NCBI GenBank assembly: GCA_026929865.2
Contig: CM049396.1
Coordinates: forward strand, 37,536,501-37,600,500
Direction of reading: 5' to 3'
Origin: Hyperoplus lanceolatus
Lineage: Eukaryota > Chordata > Actinopteri > Uranoscopiformes > Ammodytidae
DNA: 64,000 nt
Shown here: positions 21,784-32,714 of the stretch, in pieces
Position numbering within the stretch: the stretch's first letter is position 1
Layout of the letters: the number at the start of each line of letters is the position of its first letter
Notes under the pieces: generated by a model
What the model saw: only the letters and a program-made list of their open reading frames with translations
Told to the model about the DNA's origin: nothing
Database searches by the model: none
Made by a program: the position numbers and the translations under genes

Positions 21784-22440
21784 ATCATCATCATCATCAT
21801 CAACTTTTATTATTAGACTCAAGGTCCATTTAAAAGATATACAATACAAAAGTAGACAAGACACACATACTGTAAATAAGAATAAAAACATTCCGACCAA
21901 TTATAAAAGGCACTTTTTTTTACCAATGCCTCCAAAGGTATGATTGGTAGTGTGTTTACTGCGCTATAACATGGGTTGGACAGCAGCATTATAATGACAT
22001 TCTTTGAGTCATTCAAGCGACAGATAAATATGTACATGAGGATCCTCGATAGAGCTTGTAAGGTGTTAACTCCTGCATTCACAAATAGCTCACTTGCTCT
22101 GCTCCACCTTGGTTTTTTAAGTAAGATTATAAAACAATCATTGTAAGCAACCTGTAGTCTGTGCATACTTGATTTTTTGAACTTGCCGTATACAGGGGAG
22201 TGCAATATGCTCTAAAGAGACATATTTTTACATGATCAGATCACATATGAAATTTTCTTTCCAACATATTGGCTGGGGCATATAATGTACAACACTGTCT
22301 AAAAATGTTAGATAACCAACACAAAGTTCTTCCCAAGAAAGATACAATTGTGGAAAGAGGAGGTCCTTATCTCCCTTCGCCCTACATATTAACACACTGC
22401 TCTTATTTGAATTATATTGACACCATATTCTGTACACACA
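21784..22440 (-). pseudogene. LINE 3' end: C-terminal part of ORF2 with (GAT)n tail
   Basis: On the minus strand, overlapping frames include SVVHYMPQPICWKENFICDL and, from about 22180, KFKKSSMHRLQVAYNDCFII, KKPRWSRASELFVNAGVNTL and RILMYIFICRLNDSKN. The pattern 'x-Y-N-K-x-S-x-x-R-L-x-V-A-Y-N-D-x-x-R-I-L-L' is the thumb/C-terminal region of a non-LTR retrotransposon RT family seen in many animals. The minus-strand 3' end is a GAT/ATC microsatellite (21784-21803), like the tails of other LINEs. RT catalytic motifs are not included: the copy is 5' truncated. Clade unknown. Confidence 0.65.
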
Positions 22441-22493
22441 TTTAACAACTGCTGAAACCCAGCACTACTGGGTAGGCAGTGTTGGGAGGACAA

Positions 22494-22520
22494 CAGTTAG
22501 GGTTGGGGTTGGGGTTAAGA
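22494..22520. repeat. Telomere-like (TTAGGG/TTGGGG) tract downstream of the Penelope-like element
   Basis: GTTAGGGTTGGGGTTGGGG resembles degenerate telomere repeats. It lies about 40 bp beyond the C-terminal coding end of the Penelope-like copy. Confidence 0.6.
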
Positions 22521-22549
22521 GGTCCTTGTTTGGAGTGATATGGCACAGG

Positions 22550-23130
22550 CCTATTGATCTGTAAATTAAATGAACTGGAGTGGGATATATAGGGGTCCAG
22601 AGGGCTTCAGTGTGGAGTGGTGTTGGTGGTGCGGATGGAGAGCTCTGCCCCGCCACGCAGGAAATGAGTGACTAATGGGGTGGTGAGCGTACCTTCCCCG
22701 ATGTTGTAGAGGTGCTGTTTGAGCCGGGTGAGGATGGTGTGTTTGGTTTCTCCGATGTAATGTTTATTGCAGATGGTGCAGGAGATGATGTAAATGACAT
22801 TGCTGGTGTTGAGGGTGAAAGACCCGAGGGTGGGGTATTGTTGCTGACTACGTGGGTTGATGATGAATTTCCTGTTTTTGTAGTGGGTGCTGTGCTGAGT
22901 GATGTTGGGGGTCTATGGTCGCTGTATTTGGAGCGGATGAGGATGTTCTGGAGGCTGGGGTTCTTTCTGTAAGCTGAGATCGAGTTATGATTGGTGAAGG
23001 CCGGGTGTTGTGAGAGTGTTTGATTATAATTCTGTTTGACTGTGTGGTGAAGGCGGTTGTTCTATGAGAGAAGGTGGAAACAAAGGGGAGGATGCGTGTG
23101 GGCTCCGGAGGAATGAAGATAGCTGGCTGT
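22550..23130 (-). pseudogene. Penelope-like element C-terminus with GIY-YIG endonuclease
   Basis: Reading the minus strand, AYRKNPSLQNILIRSKYSDH (near 22970) is the conserved segment after the RT domain of Penelope-like elements. It is followed, after frameshifts, by FIINPRSQQQYPTLGSFTLN and the GIY-YIG nuclease: NVIYIISCTICNKHYIGETK with Y-I-I ... Y-I-G, then TRLKQHLYNI and PLVTHFL. The nuclease makes the target nick in this retroelement class. The normal Trp after NTTPH is a stop (about 22612). The RT domain itself is missing upstream. Frameshifts near 22855-22880 and 23080 break the frame. Confidence 0.85.
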
Positions 23131-23177
23131 AGTGGTTGGTGTGTAGGGGGCTCGGAGCGGTCCGCAACCAAATAGTG

Positions 23178-23300
23178 GGAAGGTTAGGGTTAGGGGTAGG
23201 GTGGGGGGGCAGGATGCAGACCGGTTTAGGGTAGGGAGGAGGAAGGTTAGGGTTAGGGTGGGGCGGGAGGCAGGGTGCAGCCCCGGTTTAGGGTAGGGGT
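23178..23300. repeat. TTAGGG-rich tandem, two units of about 82 bp
   Basis: GGTTAGGGTTAGGGGTAGGG near 23181 and GGTTAGGGTTAGGGTGGGG near 23246 begin two similar units. Each continues with a G-rich stretch, GCAGGRTGCAG and CCGGTTTAGGGTAGG. The G-strand is on the plus strand, just upstream (in element sense) of the minus-strand Penelope-like fragment. Confidence 0.7.
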
Positions 23301-23519
23301 GTAATGACTGGGGGGGTTTGGGACACGGGTGCGGACCCAGGGGCTTCTGAAAGTTATCCCTGGAGGGATAACCACTAAATCGCTAATGCGAACATGGGGA
23401 AGGGGAGAAAACAAAAAACACAGAACAGTATAGTTCAAATGCAATATAGCTTAACTTATTAATAGTAGAAAAAAGAGTCCATTTATTATAATTTTTTTGA
23501 TTTATATAAACAATGTAGC

Positions 23520-23790
23520 CATGTCTTGTAAACATCTTTTTCCTGTATTATTTGCTGATGACACCAATCTTATAGCAACTCATAATGACTTTAATTATTT
23601 GATTGACTGTGAATGATGAATTATTCTCTATTACCAAATGGTTTCAAATGAGAAAAACTAACACTTAACGTGAAGAAATGTAACTTTGTGATCTTTTGCA
23701 ACATAAACAAGTCTTACCCCAAAGAACAAGCAAAAGATCAGAAATTATGCAAGTAAAAGCTACCAAATCTTGGGGAATTTAATGCTGGGC
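23520..23790 (+). pseudogene. LINE RT fragment with FADD active site
   Basis: FPVLFADDTNLIATHNDFNY lies near 23540 (active-site A-D-D), followed after a stop by NDELFSITKWFQ and LNVKKCNFVIFCNINKSY in shifted frames. The order 'FADDT ... I-x-K-W-F-x-x-N-K-L-x-L-N-x-K-K-x-x-F-x-x-F' is that of an L2/CR1-related RT palm and thumb. Only about 90 codons survive. The fragment is not continuous with the LINE pieces on either side. Confidence 0.7.
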
Positions 23791-24099
23791 TTACACTAGA
23801 GGACTTTTAAAAGACTTTGAAAAGACTCAAGACTGAAACCCTCTTACATCTAAAGACTCACACCTGAAGACAACTAGTCATTAGTTTTCAGTCACAGAGT
23901 GAGATTTTGAAAAGACAGGGGGTCTCATATTGCAAGACTACAACTAGATTCCTTTTGAGATTAATATTATTTCCGCTAACGCGATAGTGATTATTTAATA
24001 AAAAACTCCACCACGACTTCTGTGATTTCAGTCCGACATTGGAAGATTGTCTGCGACTGTCAAATCGCGTGAAAAGCCGTGTAGTGTAAGATGATGGGC
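23784..24099. mobile_element. Possible short MITE (hAT-like)
   Basis: CTGGGCTTACACTAGAGG at the left and CGTGTAGTGTAAGATGATGG at the right are imperfect inverted ends sharing CTTACACTA. Internal ACT/AGA-rich words (AAGACTTTGAAAAGACTC) repeat. No clear TSD. Confidence 0.4.
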
Positions 24100-24352
24100 A
24101 TATTAAGAAAAGTGTGTCTTCTAATTCATCCTTCTGCTCATTTAACCTTTTTGTTTTGAAGCGATGGAGACCGGAAAAGTCTGACCAATAATGAAAAGTT
24201 AGTATCTAATGTCTATCATTGATGTCCTAATAAACCAGTATTAACTAACTTGTAGTGTGCTGTAATTGTAAATTCTCTCTTCATAAAGAAATCTCCCCTC
24301 TCACCACGGTTTCTGCTATAAAACGAGAACCCTGGCCTCAGCGGTGAGAGTG

Positions 24353-24420
24353 CAAGATTCACCCTCAAGATTCACCCTCAAGATTCACCCTCAAGATTCA
24401 CCCTCAAGATTCACCCTCAA
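24353..24420. repeat. 13-bp minisatellite, five units
   Basis: CAAGATTCACCCT is repeated five times without change, followed by a partial unit. It starts about 40 bp after TATAAAACGAGAACC, and is followed by AAATAAAGGAAAATG near 24440. The order TATA-like box, tandem repeat, AATAAA could be an LTR-type transcript unit, but no other LTR feature is seen. Confidence 0.8.
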
Positions 24421-24644
24421 TACTACCTGGATACTTTTTAAATAAAGGAAAATGTTCACGTACCACAGTATTCAGCGTTTTATTTCATCAAAACCTCTTC
24501 ATCTATAGAAAGAAGCTGGTTTATGTATGTAATAAAACCCTTTTATATTTGTTTCAGAAAATCTTCCTCTTTTTTCCTCTTGCGTTCGTTACCAGAAAAT
24601 AAATCCTCTAGACGTATACCCGTTAGAAGACTTATGTATTTATT

Positions 24645-24730
24645 AGGGCTGTCAAACGATTAACATTTTTAAATCAGATTAATCACAGGATGCTGTGGAT
24701 TAATCACGATTAATTCTACCATTCGAAATA
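24645..24730. mobile_element. hAT-type MITE end
   Basis: TAGGGCTGTCAAACGATTAA followed by alternating GATTAATCACGATTAA words is the typical left end of a widespread vertebrate hAT MITE. The matching right end is not found within the next 1.5 kb, so the copy is truncated. Confidence 0.6.
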
Positions 24731-25007
24731 GGCCCAACACATTACCATTTGTTCTGTATATTGTTGTATGAATTGAAAGATAAAGGACAGAAGGTGAATA
24801 TATACATTTAAATGTAGTTTTTTATTCATTGAAAATCCAAATAATGGTGTAAATACTGCAAATAAATTATAATCAACTAAAACATATACTACCACACCAT
24901 ACTTCAACTTGGCTGTCTCTATTCCTATGTCTTTGAGCAAATATAGCTTAGGCTATATAATGGCATTTGGTGAATCCATGGTTTTGCATTCCTGAATACA
25001 ACCTGAT

Positions 25008-25125
<118 letters not shown>

Positions 25126-27300
25126 AAAAGGCCCCAAAGTTCATAAGTTAGTGTTTGATATTTCTTACAGTGTGTTAAGAAGTGTTTTATTCAGTGTGGA
25201 TAACTGTCAGTTAGGGCCGTGACGTCAGTCGGCCGGAGAGTCTGTAAAGTAAGCTTCCTATCTCTTCTCCCTCGGTCAGATGTGTGAGCGTGCATGTTGC
25301 CGCAGTAATCAATCATTCCACATGTGAAACATGTTTATTTGAGTTTATGTGAATCACCCATGTGTGAGTAAGTAGCCTACATGCAGTCCCGATCGTTTTT
25401 ATAAGTTAGGCTATAGTTTATGCATGTTATTAACGGCCACGATTCGTGGGTCAGCTGTTGTAACGTCTCCTCACGAGCGGAGTTTAAGCCTTTGTTTCTT
25501 ATCCTGCGATCTATGCTGCTGTGTCTGTGAAAGAAGGAAAATAAAGAGCGGATAAACCATACTCCTACTCTCCTCGTCTGCTTATAGTCTGACGTTTTTG
25601 GCCATAAGTGCTGTTCTGGCCGACACCTCTGAAGTGAAACCAGTGATAGGCTACAAGCAGATCAGCGCGGTACCGATACATCCACCAGTTTCCTCTGCTA
25701 CAGTGTGTGTGTGTGTGGCCGACGTTATGTTGATGTAACGTATTAATCACACACACCTCTGAAAACTGCAGACGTTTGTGTCCTCCCGTGAACGGAGCAG
25801 AATGTTTCTCCTGTTGCTTCCGAGAGCAACTGCCGCCCTCGACAGACACAGACGTGGCCGTTAGCAGCAGTTCTAGGTCCGTGGTTAGTACTTCCTAAAA
25901 AATAAAACAGATATACTATTTTCAGACTTTAAACACTCACGTTAAACCTGGGAAGGTATTAAAACATATTCTTTTAGTACAAAAGATTTGGGGTATGAGA
26001 TTGTGTATTGTTGTGTTGTCAGCAAATGTCGGCTGTGCATTGGTATACCAAACTTACGTTGTGCCTTGAAGGTGCGATTACCTCATTCTTTTGGAAAAAA
26101 AACCCTATCTAGGTCTGTAGTTTTCTCAACATAAACTAAAGGTGACAGAGACGTGTGGAACGTTTTACTTGTTTTTATTCAATTACATGATATTACAAGA
26201 ATCATATAACAGAAAAACAGAAATAAGTTTATATGCCTACATACTCATCAAATGGAGTTCTTTTCTATTTCCCATTATAAATGTTCACTTGGTCAATTTC
26301 CCCAATTTTCTAAAGCACAAGATAATCAGAGTTATTGCATGCTCTCCAATTTAATCTGGCGCCTATCCCTGATCTAAAATCCCCGCTGAGTCTGTAAAAA
26401 TGGTGAGGACTTAAAGAAAGTTTCCTTACATAGAGTTAAGTCCATTCACTTAACCTCCGTTAATTCCATCACCATTCTACCAGACCCCTAGTCTTTCATT
26501 CCCAAACTAAAGTTTACCAAGTTTTACCAAGCCATCTGTGTCATGATAGATAGAGAGAAAGAGAGATGTGCTTAGTGAATTCCGCCTCTGTGTCACCGAG
26601 TTGAGTCACCAACTCCCGTTTCTCTCCTCGATCTCTTGTTTTTAATCAAAGGGGAGGTGTCCCTATCCAGAGGAAACTGATGGGAGGAGCCCACCAAGAT
26701 AAACACAGGAAAATCTCTCTCTATCGCCCTCTCTCTCCTCCTACATGTATATACCATGGACATATAAAGAAATGGACACCGGATTGAAACACGGCGCCCA
26801 TTCATTCCTATGAAAGCTGCTCATTGGAGCAGAGAAGCAACAAGGAAGCATAATCCGGAAATTCCATGCGGCCCGGAAGCATGACGTAGCATGGACGTAG
26901 CTGCACTATGGACCTATCAAGAAAGAGGGCGGCAAGCGTAGCGGACTGGAGGCGGGAGTAGAATCATTCTCGTTCTGTAGCATCTAGCCTGACGAAAACC
27001 AACTGAAAGCCGTTAAAAGCCGTTGTGCTGATAAAACGCATGAGGCGGAGTTTTGAAATGAGAACTTACATTTTAATAGTATATGGTCTAAAGATAAGTA
27101 TGAGCCTATGATTGATATCCAGAATTTGTTTGCAGAGATACAATCTTGTTCGCCGCTTGTACTGTGTGGACAGGGAAATCTGCCTACGGGCCGCATGAAA
27201 ATAAGCTCCACCCCTCACCATGCAGTACCAATGGCTTGGCCACATGTCCATGCTGGCTGCTCGGAGAAGGCACAGTCCTGGGGGCCTGGTATATACCAAG
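25126..27300. other. No recognisable gene; possible TE remnants
   Basis: Mixed composition. AATAAAGAGCGG near 25542 follows a TTTAAGCC stretch near 25482, which might be part of an LTR. ATGGACATATAAAGAAATGGA near 26757 and ATGGACCTATCAAGAAAG near 26908 look like related ends of a small DNA element. Neither could be confirmed. Confidence 0.35.
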
Positions 27301-27310
27301 CCACTATCTG

Positions 27311-27770
27311 AACGTACAAAAGGAACAAACACTTTGCTATACCCACTTAAAATCAATCCAAATGCAATGACACAATTTTATCTGATAAACCACAAAAACC
27401 TGGAGGACATTATACAACACCTGAACTCCTCCTCCTGTTGCCTTGACATTCTTCCCACAGGCTTCTTTAAAACTGTTTTTATCTGTATGGCCTCAGATGT
27501 TCTACAAATTGTCAACATGTCCCTTCGGACAGGTGTATTCCCACAGGCCCTGAAAACAGCAGTCATCAAGCCACTCCAACAATCTAGACACATCGCTCAT
27601 GGACAATTATAGGCCCATATCTAACCTACCATTTTTAAGCAAAATCATTGAAAAAGCTGTTTATCAACAGCTAAATAACTACTTAGCAATGAACAACTGC
27701 TTTGATGTTTTCCAGTCAGGATTTCGACAACACCACAGCACTGAGACTGCTCTGGTTACAAATAGTTCTC
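27311..27770 (+). pseudogene. L2 LINE RT fragment (fingers domain)
   Basis: The first frame gives CCLDILPTGFFKTVFICMAS and GVFPQALKTAVIKPL, and after a one-base shift near 27590 the second gives MDNYRPISNLPFLSKIIEKA and DVFQSGFRQHHSTETAL. These are the motifs just before and at the start of the RT domain of L2-clade elements. The copy ends at about 27770, before the catalytic motif. The same motifs with different residues occur in the intact L2 at 61414-64000. Confidence 0.85.
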
Positions 27771-28383
27771 CCCTGACCTTGGGCAAAGTATCTACTGAAA
27801 TGGCCTGCCTTAGTGTTGTTATGTGCACTTACAAATGGTAAATGAATGTGAAGTTAGTAAACATACATAAGTGTATAAGTTTAAAAAGCACAAGAGTATA
27901 AAATTAAGATTTATTCTCACAAAGCTCACTGCAGCCTCTTTGATGTGGGCACTGGTTGCAGTTGAGTGGGAGACAGCCATTGATCAACTTTTTACCCCAC
28001 TGTCACAGGTGACATGGAGGCTGTAGACATCGCATTCTGAAAGTTCACCATATAATACAACAGTTAGGACCATAAGTGAAACGTTAGCTTTGAGCAGTCA
28101 CTGAAAATGATAGCGGATGAAAAGTGTTTTCTTTAGTTGCCTTACAAACATACAAACGGTTGTTACATTAGTCTGTTTCTGAAACAGTTTTGCAAGCCCC
28201 CCCCCCCTGACAGCAGCTATAATTGCATACTGTGTGAACAGAAATTTATTCTAATAGGTTGAACGTCTTACCTGTACGCGAGTGCGTTCTGCAGGAGGTG
28301 GTGCAATAGTATCTCTATAGGACAGGCTCCCGGTCCGCATACGTCCCTCTCGTCCAGAGTGTCCTCTTCTTGCCCAGCATATT
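27771..28383. other. No recognisable gene
   Basis: Unique-looking sequence with a short run of C at about 28197-28206. Nothing else noted. Confidence 0.4.
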
Positions 28384-28385
28384 TA

Positions 28386-29254
28386 CACTCAACAAAAATA
28401 TAAACGCAACACTTTTGTTTTTGCTCCCATTTTTCATGAGATGGACTTAAAGATCTAAAATTCATTCCAGATACACAATATTACCATTTCTCTCAAACAT
28501 TGTTCACAAATCTGTCTAAATGTGTGATAGTGAGCACTTCTGCTTTGCTGAGATAATCCATCCCACCTCACAGGTGTGCCACATCAAGATGCTGATCTGA
28601 CATCATGATTAGTGCACAGGTGTGCCTTAGACTGTCCACAATAAAAGGCCACTCTGAAATGTGCATTGTTTTGCTTTATTGGGGGTCTGGGGACTCAGAA
28701 CCAGTCAGTATCTGGTGTGACCACCATTTGCCTCATGCAGTGCAACACATCTTCTTCGCATAGAGTTTATCAGATTGTCAATTGTGGCCTGTGGAATGTT
28801 GTTCCACTCCTCTTCAATGGCTGTGCGAAGTTGCTGGAGTCGGCTTATGGTGGAGAAATGAACATTCAATGCACAAGCAACAGATCTGGTTGACATTCCT
28901 GCTGTCAGCATGTCAATTGCACGCTCCCTCAATGCTTGTGGCATCTGTGGCATTTTGCTGTGAGACAAAACTGCACATTTCAGGGTGGCCTTTTATTGTG
29001 GACAGTCTAAGGCACACCTGTGCACTAATCATGATGTCAGATCAGCATCTTGATGTGGCACACCTGTGAGGTGGGACGGATTATCTCAGCAAAGCAGAAG
29101 TGCTGATCACTATCACACATTTAGACAGATTTGTGAACAACGTTTGAGAGAAATGGTACAATTGTGTATCTGGAATGAATTTTAGATCTTTAAGTCCATC
29201 TCATGAAAAATGGGAGCAAAAACAAAAGTGTTGCGTTAATATTTTTGTTGAGTG
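28386..29254 (-). mobile_element. Tc1 deletion derivative, copy 2
   Basis: This is the same element as at 19975-20840. Ends are CACTCAACAAAAATATAAAC and its complement, TA at 28384-28385 and 29255-29256, TIRs about 270 bp, length 869 bp. Small differences include an extra ATCA near 29105 inside the right TIR. The two copies sit in unrelated flanks, so they are independent insertions of the same deletion derivative. Confidence 0.92.
28705..28968 (-). CDS. 87-aa Tc1 mini-transposase, copy 2
   Basis: This intact 87-codon frame has the same start, stop and internal fusion as the ORF at 20294-20557: helix-turn-helix (ALRERAIDMLTAGMSTRSVA) joined to the C-terminal tail (EEWNNIPQAT ... NGGHTRY). 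By eye the two copies differ at four nucleotide positions within the frame, three changing a residue (19 G/D, 32 R/C, 79 Q/E) and one silent. That ratio looks like neutral drift, not conservation. No catalytic residues are present. Confidence 0.75.
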   Translation of the reverse strand: MSHSKMPQMPQALRERAIDMLTAGMSTRSVACALNVHFSTISRLQQLRTAIEEEWNNIPQATIDNLINSMRRRCVALHEANGGHTRY

Positions 29255-29256
29255 TA

Positions 29257-29704
29257 GTTTCAGAGACCTCCGGTTTGAAGCTAGGCTAGTTTTGTTGATA
29301 GCGCGCAGCCTGTGGGTCTAGCTGCAGGCATTTGAAAAACTATCTTGAAACTGTAGCAAACTTAGCCGAGTGTGCGTTTCCTTCCCTCCATTTTACAGTG
29401 AAACCGGAAACTCATACTTAGAAAAAATCATTCATTGTGGAATCTAAATAGTGTCTGTATTTGTCGAGGTATCGCGCACAACTATATTTGGAAGTTGTCG
29501 TTTACCAAGTCAAACGTATCAAGGGAAATGCTAGGGGGGGGGTGGTGTAGGAGGATTTATGACTTTAGGCTAGAGCCAGAGAGACCATAAAAACACTCGT
29601 TTTGCCTTTTCTCAGGCTAGGATGAACCCGATTTCTAAAATGTTTGCACATTTATACTATATAGGAGTATAAAGTTCAATACACCTTCATTTTTCTACCG
29701 AGGG
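29257..29704. other. No recognisable gene
   Basis: Spacer between the Tc1 derivative and the 5' truncated Harbinger copy, with a short run of G near 29536. No coding signal. Confidence 0.4.
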
Positions 29705-30022
29705 AATAATTCTTTAACTGCCTTCTTAGGAGAACCTAAGATGAAGCCAAAGAAGCTTCTTAGTGGGAGCTGTCCACCGCGGTGGTGTTGAAACTGAATC
29801 AATCGATGCAAGGCAAATCGATCACCCACCTCTTTATCAGCGTATAAGTCACACACAGCGCCCCGTGGTCCCCCCACACAGGTGCAATTTGTTTAAGCAT
29901 GTAGCGTTTGTATGTGTGTGGGTGCGAGTGTGTGTGTGTGTGTGCCAACAGGTGTATCCAAGAAGTAATCAAGCCCATTAGTGCATATATACCCCCGTGG
30001 ATGTAGGCACACACATGTGAGA

Positions 30023-30874
30023 ATGGAAGTAACCGGCGTCAAACGAAGCAAGCGGGCACCGTCGTTTATCGCGGAGGAGATGGGCGCCTTAGTGGACGAG
30101 GTCTGGCAGTACCAGGATATTTTATTTTCGGGTGAACAAGGGGCAAAAAGAACATCACTGTTAAGAACCGCAGGCCATACCCCAGAAGATGTCCCCCTCC
30201 TGCCCATGTGGCCTGCGTGACTGGGGTGCTATCAGGAAGTGGCAGAAGTTCCAGAGCCAAACAAAGAGGAAGAGTGCCAAGGTGAGGAGAGAAGCTATGG
30301 GCACGGGTGGTGGAGCACTGGGTGGGACGACCCTCACTCCCGACGAGGAGAAAGTCCTCTCCATCATCGGGAAGACAGCCTGTGGGGGCATCGATGTGCA
30401 GGGGGACGAGGGGCTCTTAGAGGATGAAGAGGAGCCATCCAGGAGCAGAGCAGGGACGTGTACGCCCCCAGGAGAGGACGTCCCCCAACAACCGTGCCCT
30501 GTCCCCACACGCCAACCAGCAGGGCCCGGTGTCTGCATGCGGGGAGGCTTAACAGGGCGGCCTGCACCTGCAGCGAGACGCTGGTGCGCCTGTAGAGGGA
30601 GAAGCTGCTGGTGCTGCAGGGGATAGAGGGCCATCTCGAAAGACAAACTGCCCTGCAGGAAGAGATGGTCCGGATGAAGCAGGAGAGGTTGGAGCTGCAC
30701 TGGAGACAGCTGGCGCTTGCTAAGGCGCAGTTCAACCGTCCCTCCATCTCGGTGCCAATCATCCTTCCCCAGGATTCAGGTACGGGGCTTTTCAATTTTT
30801 TATCTGCAATACCCAATGTATCCCGTTCAATTTCACTAATCAATCTCATTGCAGGAGATGCAGAGGCCCAGTAA
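30023..30874 (+). pseudogene. Harbinger Myb/SANT-like protein, near full length, frameshifted
   Basis: The gene reads in three frames. The first (from ATG 30023) is MEVTGVKRSKRAPSFIAEEM and LVDEVWQYQDILFSGEQG, the start of the SANT-like domain. The second gives CGLRDWGAIRKWQKFQSQTK (end of the domain) and an acidic proline-rich linker (TLTPDEEKVLSIIGKTACGG). The third gives LLVLQGIEGHLERQTALQEE and MVRMKQERLELHWRQLALAK, a strongly helical, coiled-coil-like C-terminus. The final exon follows a probable intron (AGGTACGG to TTGCAGGAGATGC, 30779-30856), matching the join seen in copy 1. Short indels near 30170 and 30600 break the frame. Confidence 0.8.
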
Positions 30875-31309
30875 AGACAGCGCAGTTTCTCACACGCACA
30901 GATTTTGGCAACACCTGTATATAGAGTAGCGGGTGGAGCCGCTCTGGATGAGGTTCAGCTGAGTTAAATTAAATCTGTTTCCTTGATATCTGTGAAATGC
31001 CACAGGATTGTTGATGTTTTTTATGTGTGGTACTATAAACTCTTATATGCATATGTGTGTGGAAAACTTAAATGTCTAATTCAATAAAACGTTTTTTTTT
31101 CTGTACAATTAGTCTATGTTTCTTGCGCCAGTGGCATTGAGCATTGTCTTACTATTTTGAAAAGTGGAGGATATAAATTTCCCTGCATGATCACTGAGGA
31201 TTTGGTCGCTAAGAAGGCTGTAAGAGTGGGTCAGCTCCATCTTACACTTCCGTCTCAGTGAAAGAGTGTCTTACGCTAAGAACGACTCTGGGAAACACAT
31301 CCTTCTTTC

Positions 31310-32633
31310 TAGGGCTGGGCGATATATCGAATATATGCGATGTATCGCGAGATGTTCTCCACGGGATGTATAAAATGACCCTATCGCGACCATCGAATAC
31401 GAATTGGCACGTAATGTGTTTTTTCTAGCCACCGGCAAACTCGCTGGTGTTCGCTTCTCTCGCTCTTTCCTGTGGCTCTCTGCCTCACAGACTCACATGC
31501 ATTGGCAACTCACTCACTCCCCCCTCCCAACCAGAGTCTCCTGGGCGCGCACCTGTGACGTAGTCTGCAGTGCGCCCTGTGTGTGTTTACTTTTATCGCC
31601 ATGTGAAAACAACGAGAGCGGGAGAAAAAAAGACGAGGGCTCTTGTGCTCTTATGACAGCCGAACGAGGCGGCGCGCATGACGGCGATGGTGGCCGTTGT
31701 TCATAGCATGGAGCTTTTTTGTAGGTCCATGCTTATGAGAAGAAGGCTACACAGGCGAACGACCGGGGGAGGCGGGCGCACATGACAGCATTAGCGGCCG
31801 CTGTACACAGCACAGCCTGCCCTGGTCCTTATGAGAGGAAGGCTAGTGGATACACAGGCGAAGGAACGGGGGAGGCGGGCGCTTGACAGCATAAGCTGCC
31901 GCTGTACAGAGTCTGGTCCTTATGAGAGGAATGCGAACGAGCGCCGGGGGGCGGATTTCTCCGCCTTCACGGAGAGTTTTAGGTCCAACGTCACACAACC
32001 ACGGCATCACATTTATTACGGGCAGCCTCTTATAATAGGTCCATGTCAGCACCAAGGGAGGTGCACACCGTTTATTAACTAAAAGGCTATGTAAAGTAGG
32101 CTACATTTGCGAGTATTTTTTATAAAATAAAACATGGACTATTATGGAGCAAAACCTGTTCTGCATTTTAAGTGTGGCTGCTATCTTCAGGGGGTTAGTG
32201 GTGATAAACAGTTAGTAAGTGGTTGTAATGAGTCATAATTAGTGTTCTTAGTTTACAGATTAACAGAATATGGAAAAAACTGTTTCCAAATAAAATAATG
32301 CTGGATCCATTGTATGGGAGTGGAAGGATGTGGAATAATCAATACAATGTGCAAACTCTTTGCCGTGTGCAAGTTTCAAATTGTTCCAATAGAAAGCACT
32401 AAATAATATAAACAAGATGTTGTTTCATGTAGCCTAATGCATCGTTAGTGCAGACACATTTTGCAGGAATATTTAAATCATATTACTGGTGTGATGTTAT
32501 GCAAAAAATAAATTAAATTGAGCATTTAGGATGTGCTCTAGAGGAGATTTGAAATATATCGAGATATATATCGTGTATCGAGATAGTAAAAAAATATAGA
32601 GATATTGATTTTAGCCCATATCGCCCAGCCCTA
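31310..32633. mobile_element. hAT element with perfect 8-bp TSD
   Basis: Ends are TAGGGCTGGGCGATATATCG and ATATCGCCCAGCCCTA, flanked by CTTCTTTC at 31302-31309 and 32634-32641. The uninterrupted sequence TTCTTCTTTCACAGCG in Harbinger B copy 1 (near 18640) confirms the target site. Length is 1324 bp, with no transposase ORF. A 5' region at about 31640-31940 has three or four imperfect copies of a roughly 100-bp unit (TCCTTATGAGAGGAAGGCT, ACAGGCGAAGGAACGGGGGA). Confidence 0.95.
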
Positions 32634-32714
32634 CTTCTTTCACAGCGTTCTTAGAGCGCTCCAAAGATGATCTTAACACCAAAAAGCTTCTTAACGAAAC
32701 TGGGAAATGCGGCC

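Larger units (their letters stand above)
29705..32714. mobile_element. PIF/Harbinger element B, copy 2, with nested hAT
   Basis: It is collinear with 16090-18707. Shared words include GTGGGAGCTGTCCACC near 29763, ATCGATCACCCACCTCTTTA, GTGGGTCAGCTCCATCTTAC near 31227 and the right end CTGGGAAATGCGGCC. The left TIR is lost (truncated at about 29705). The right part is interrupted by a hAT at 31310-32633. The Myb-like gene is nearly complete here, but the transposase is deleted between about 30885 and 30887. MITE C is absent at the matching site (near 31112), giving an empty site for copy 1. Confidence 0.85.

Noticed and set aside
23353..23372. Short palindrome GTTATCCCTGGAGGGATAAC, partly like a homing-endonuclease half-site.
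   Set aside because: Nine-base arms are expected by chance in a window of this size and there is no associated nuclease gene.
30161..30849. Long minus-strand ORFs (179 and 161 codons).
   Set aside because: They are antisense shadows of the GC-rich Harbinger Myb-like gene at 30023-30874, whose plus-strand motifs explain the sequence.
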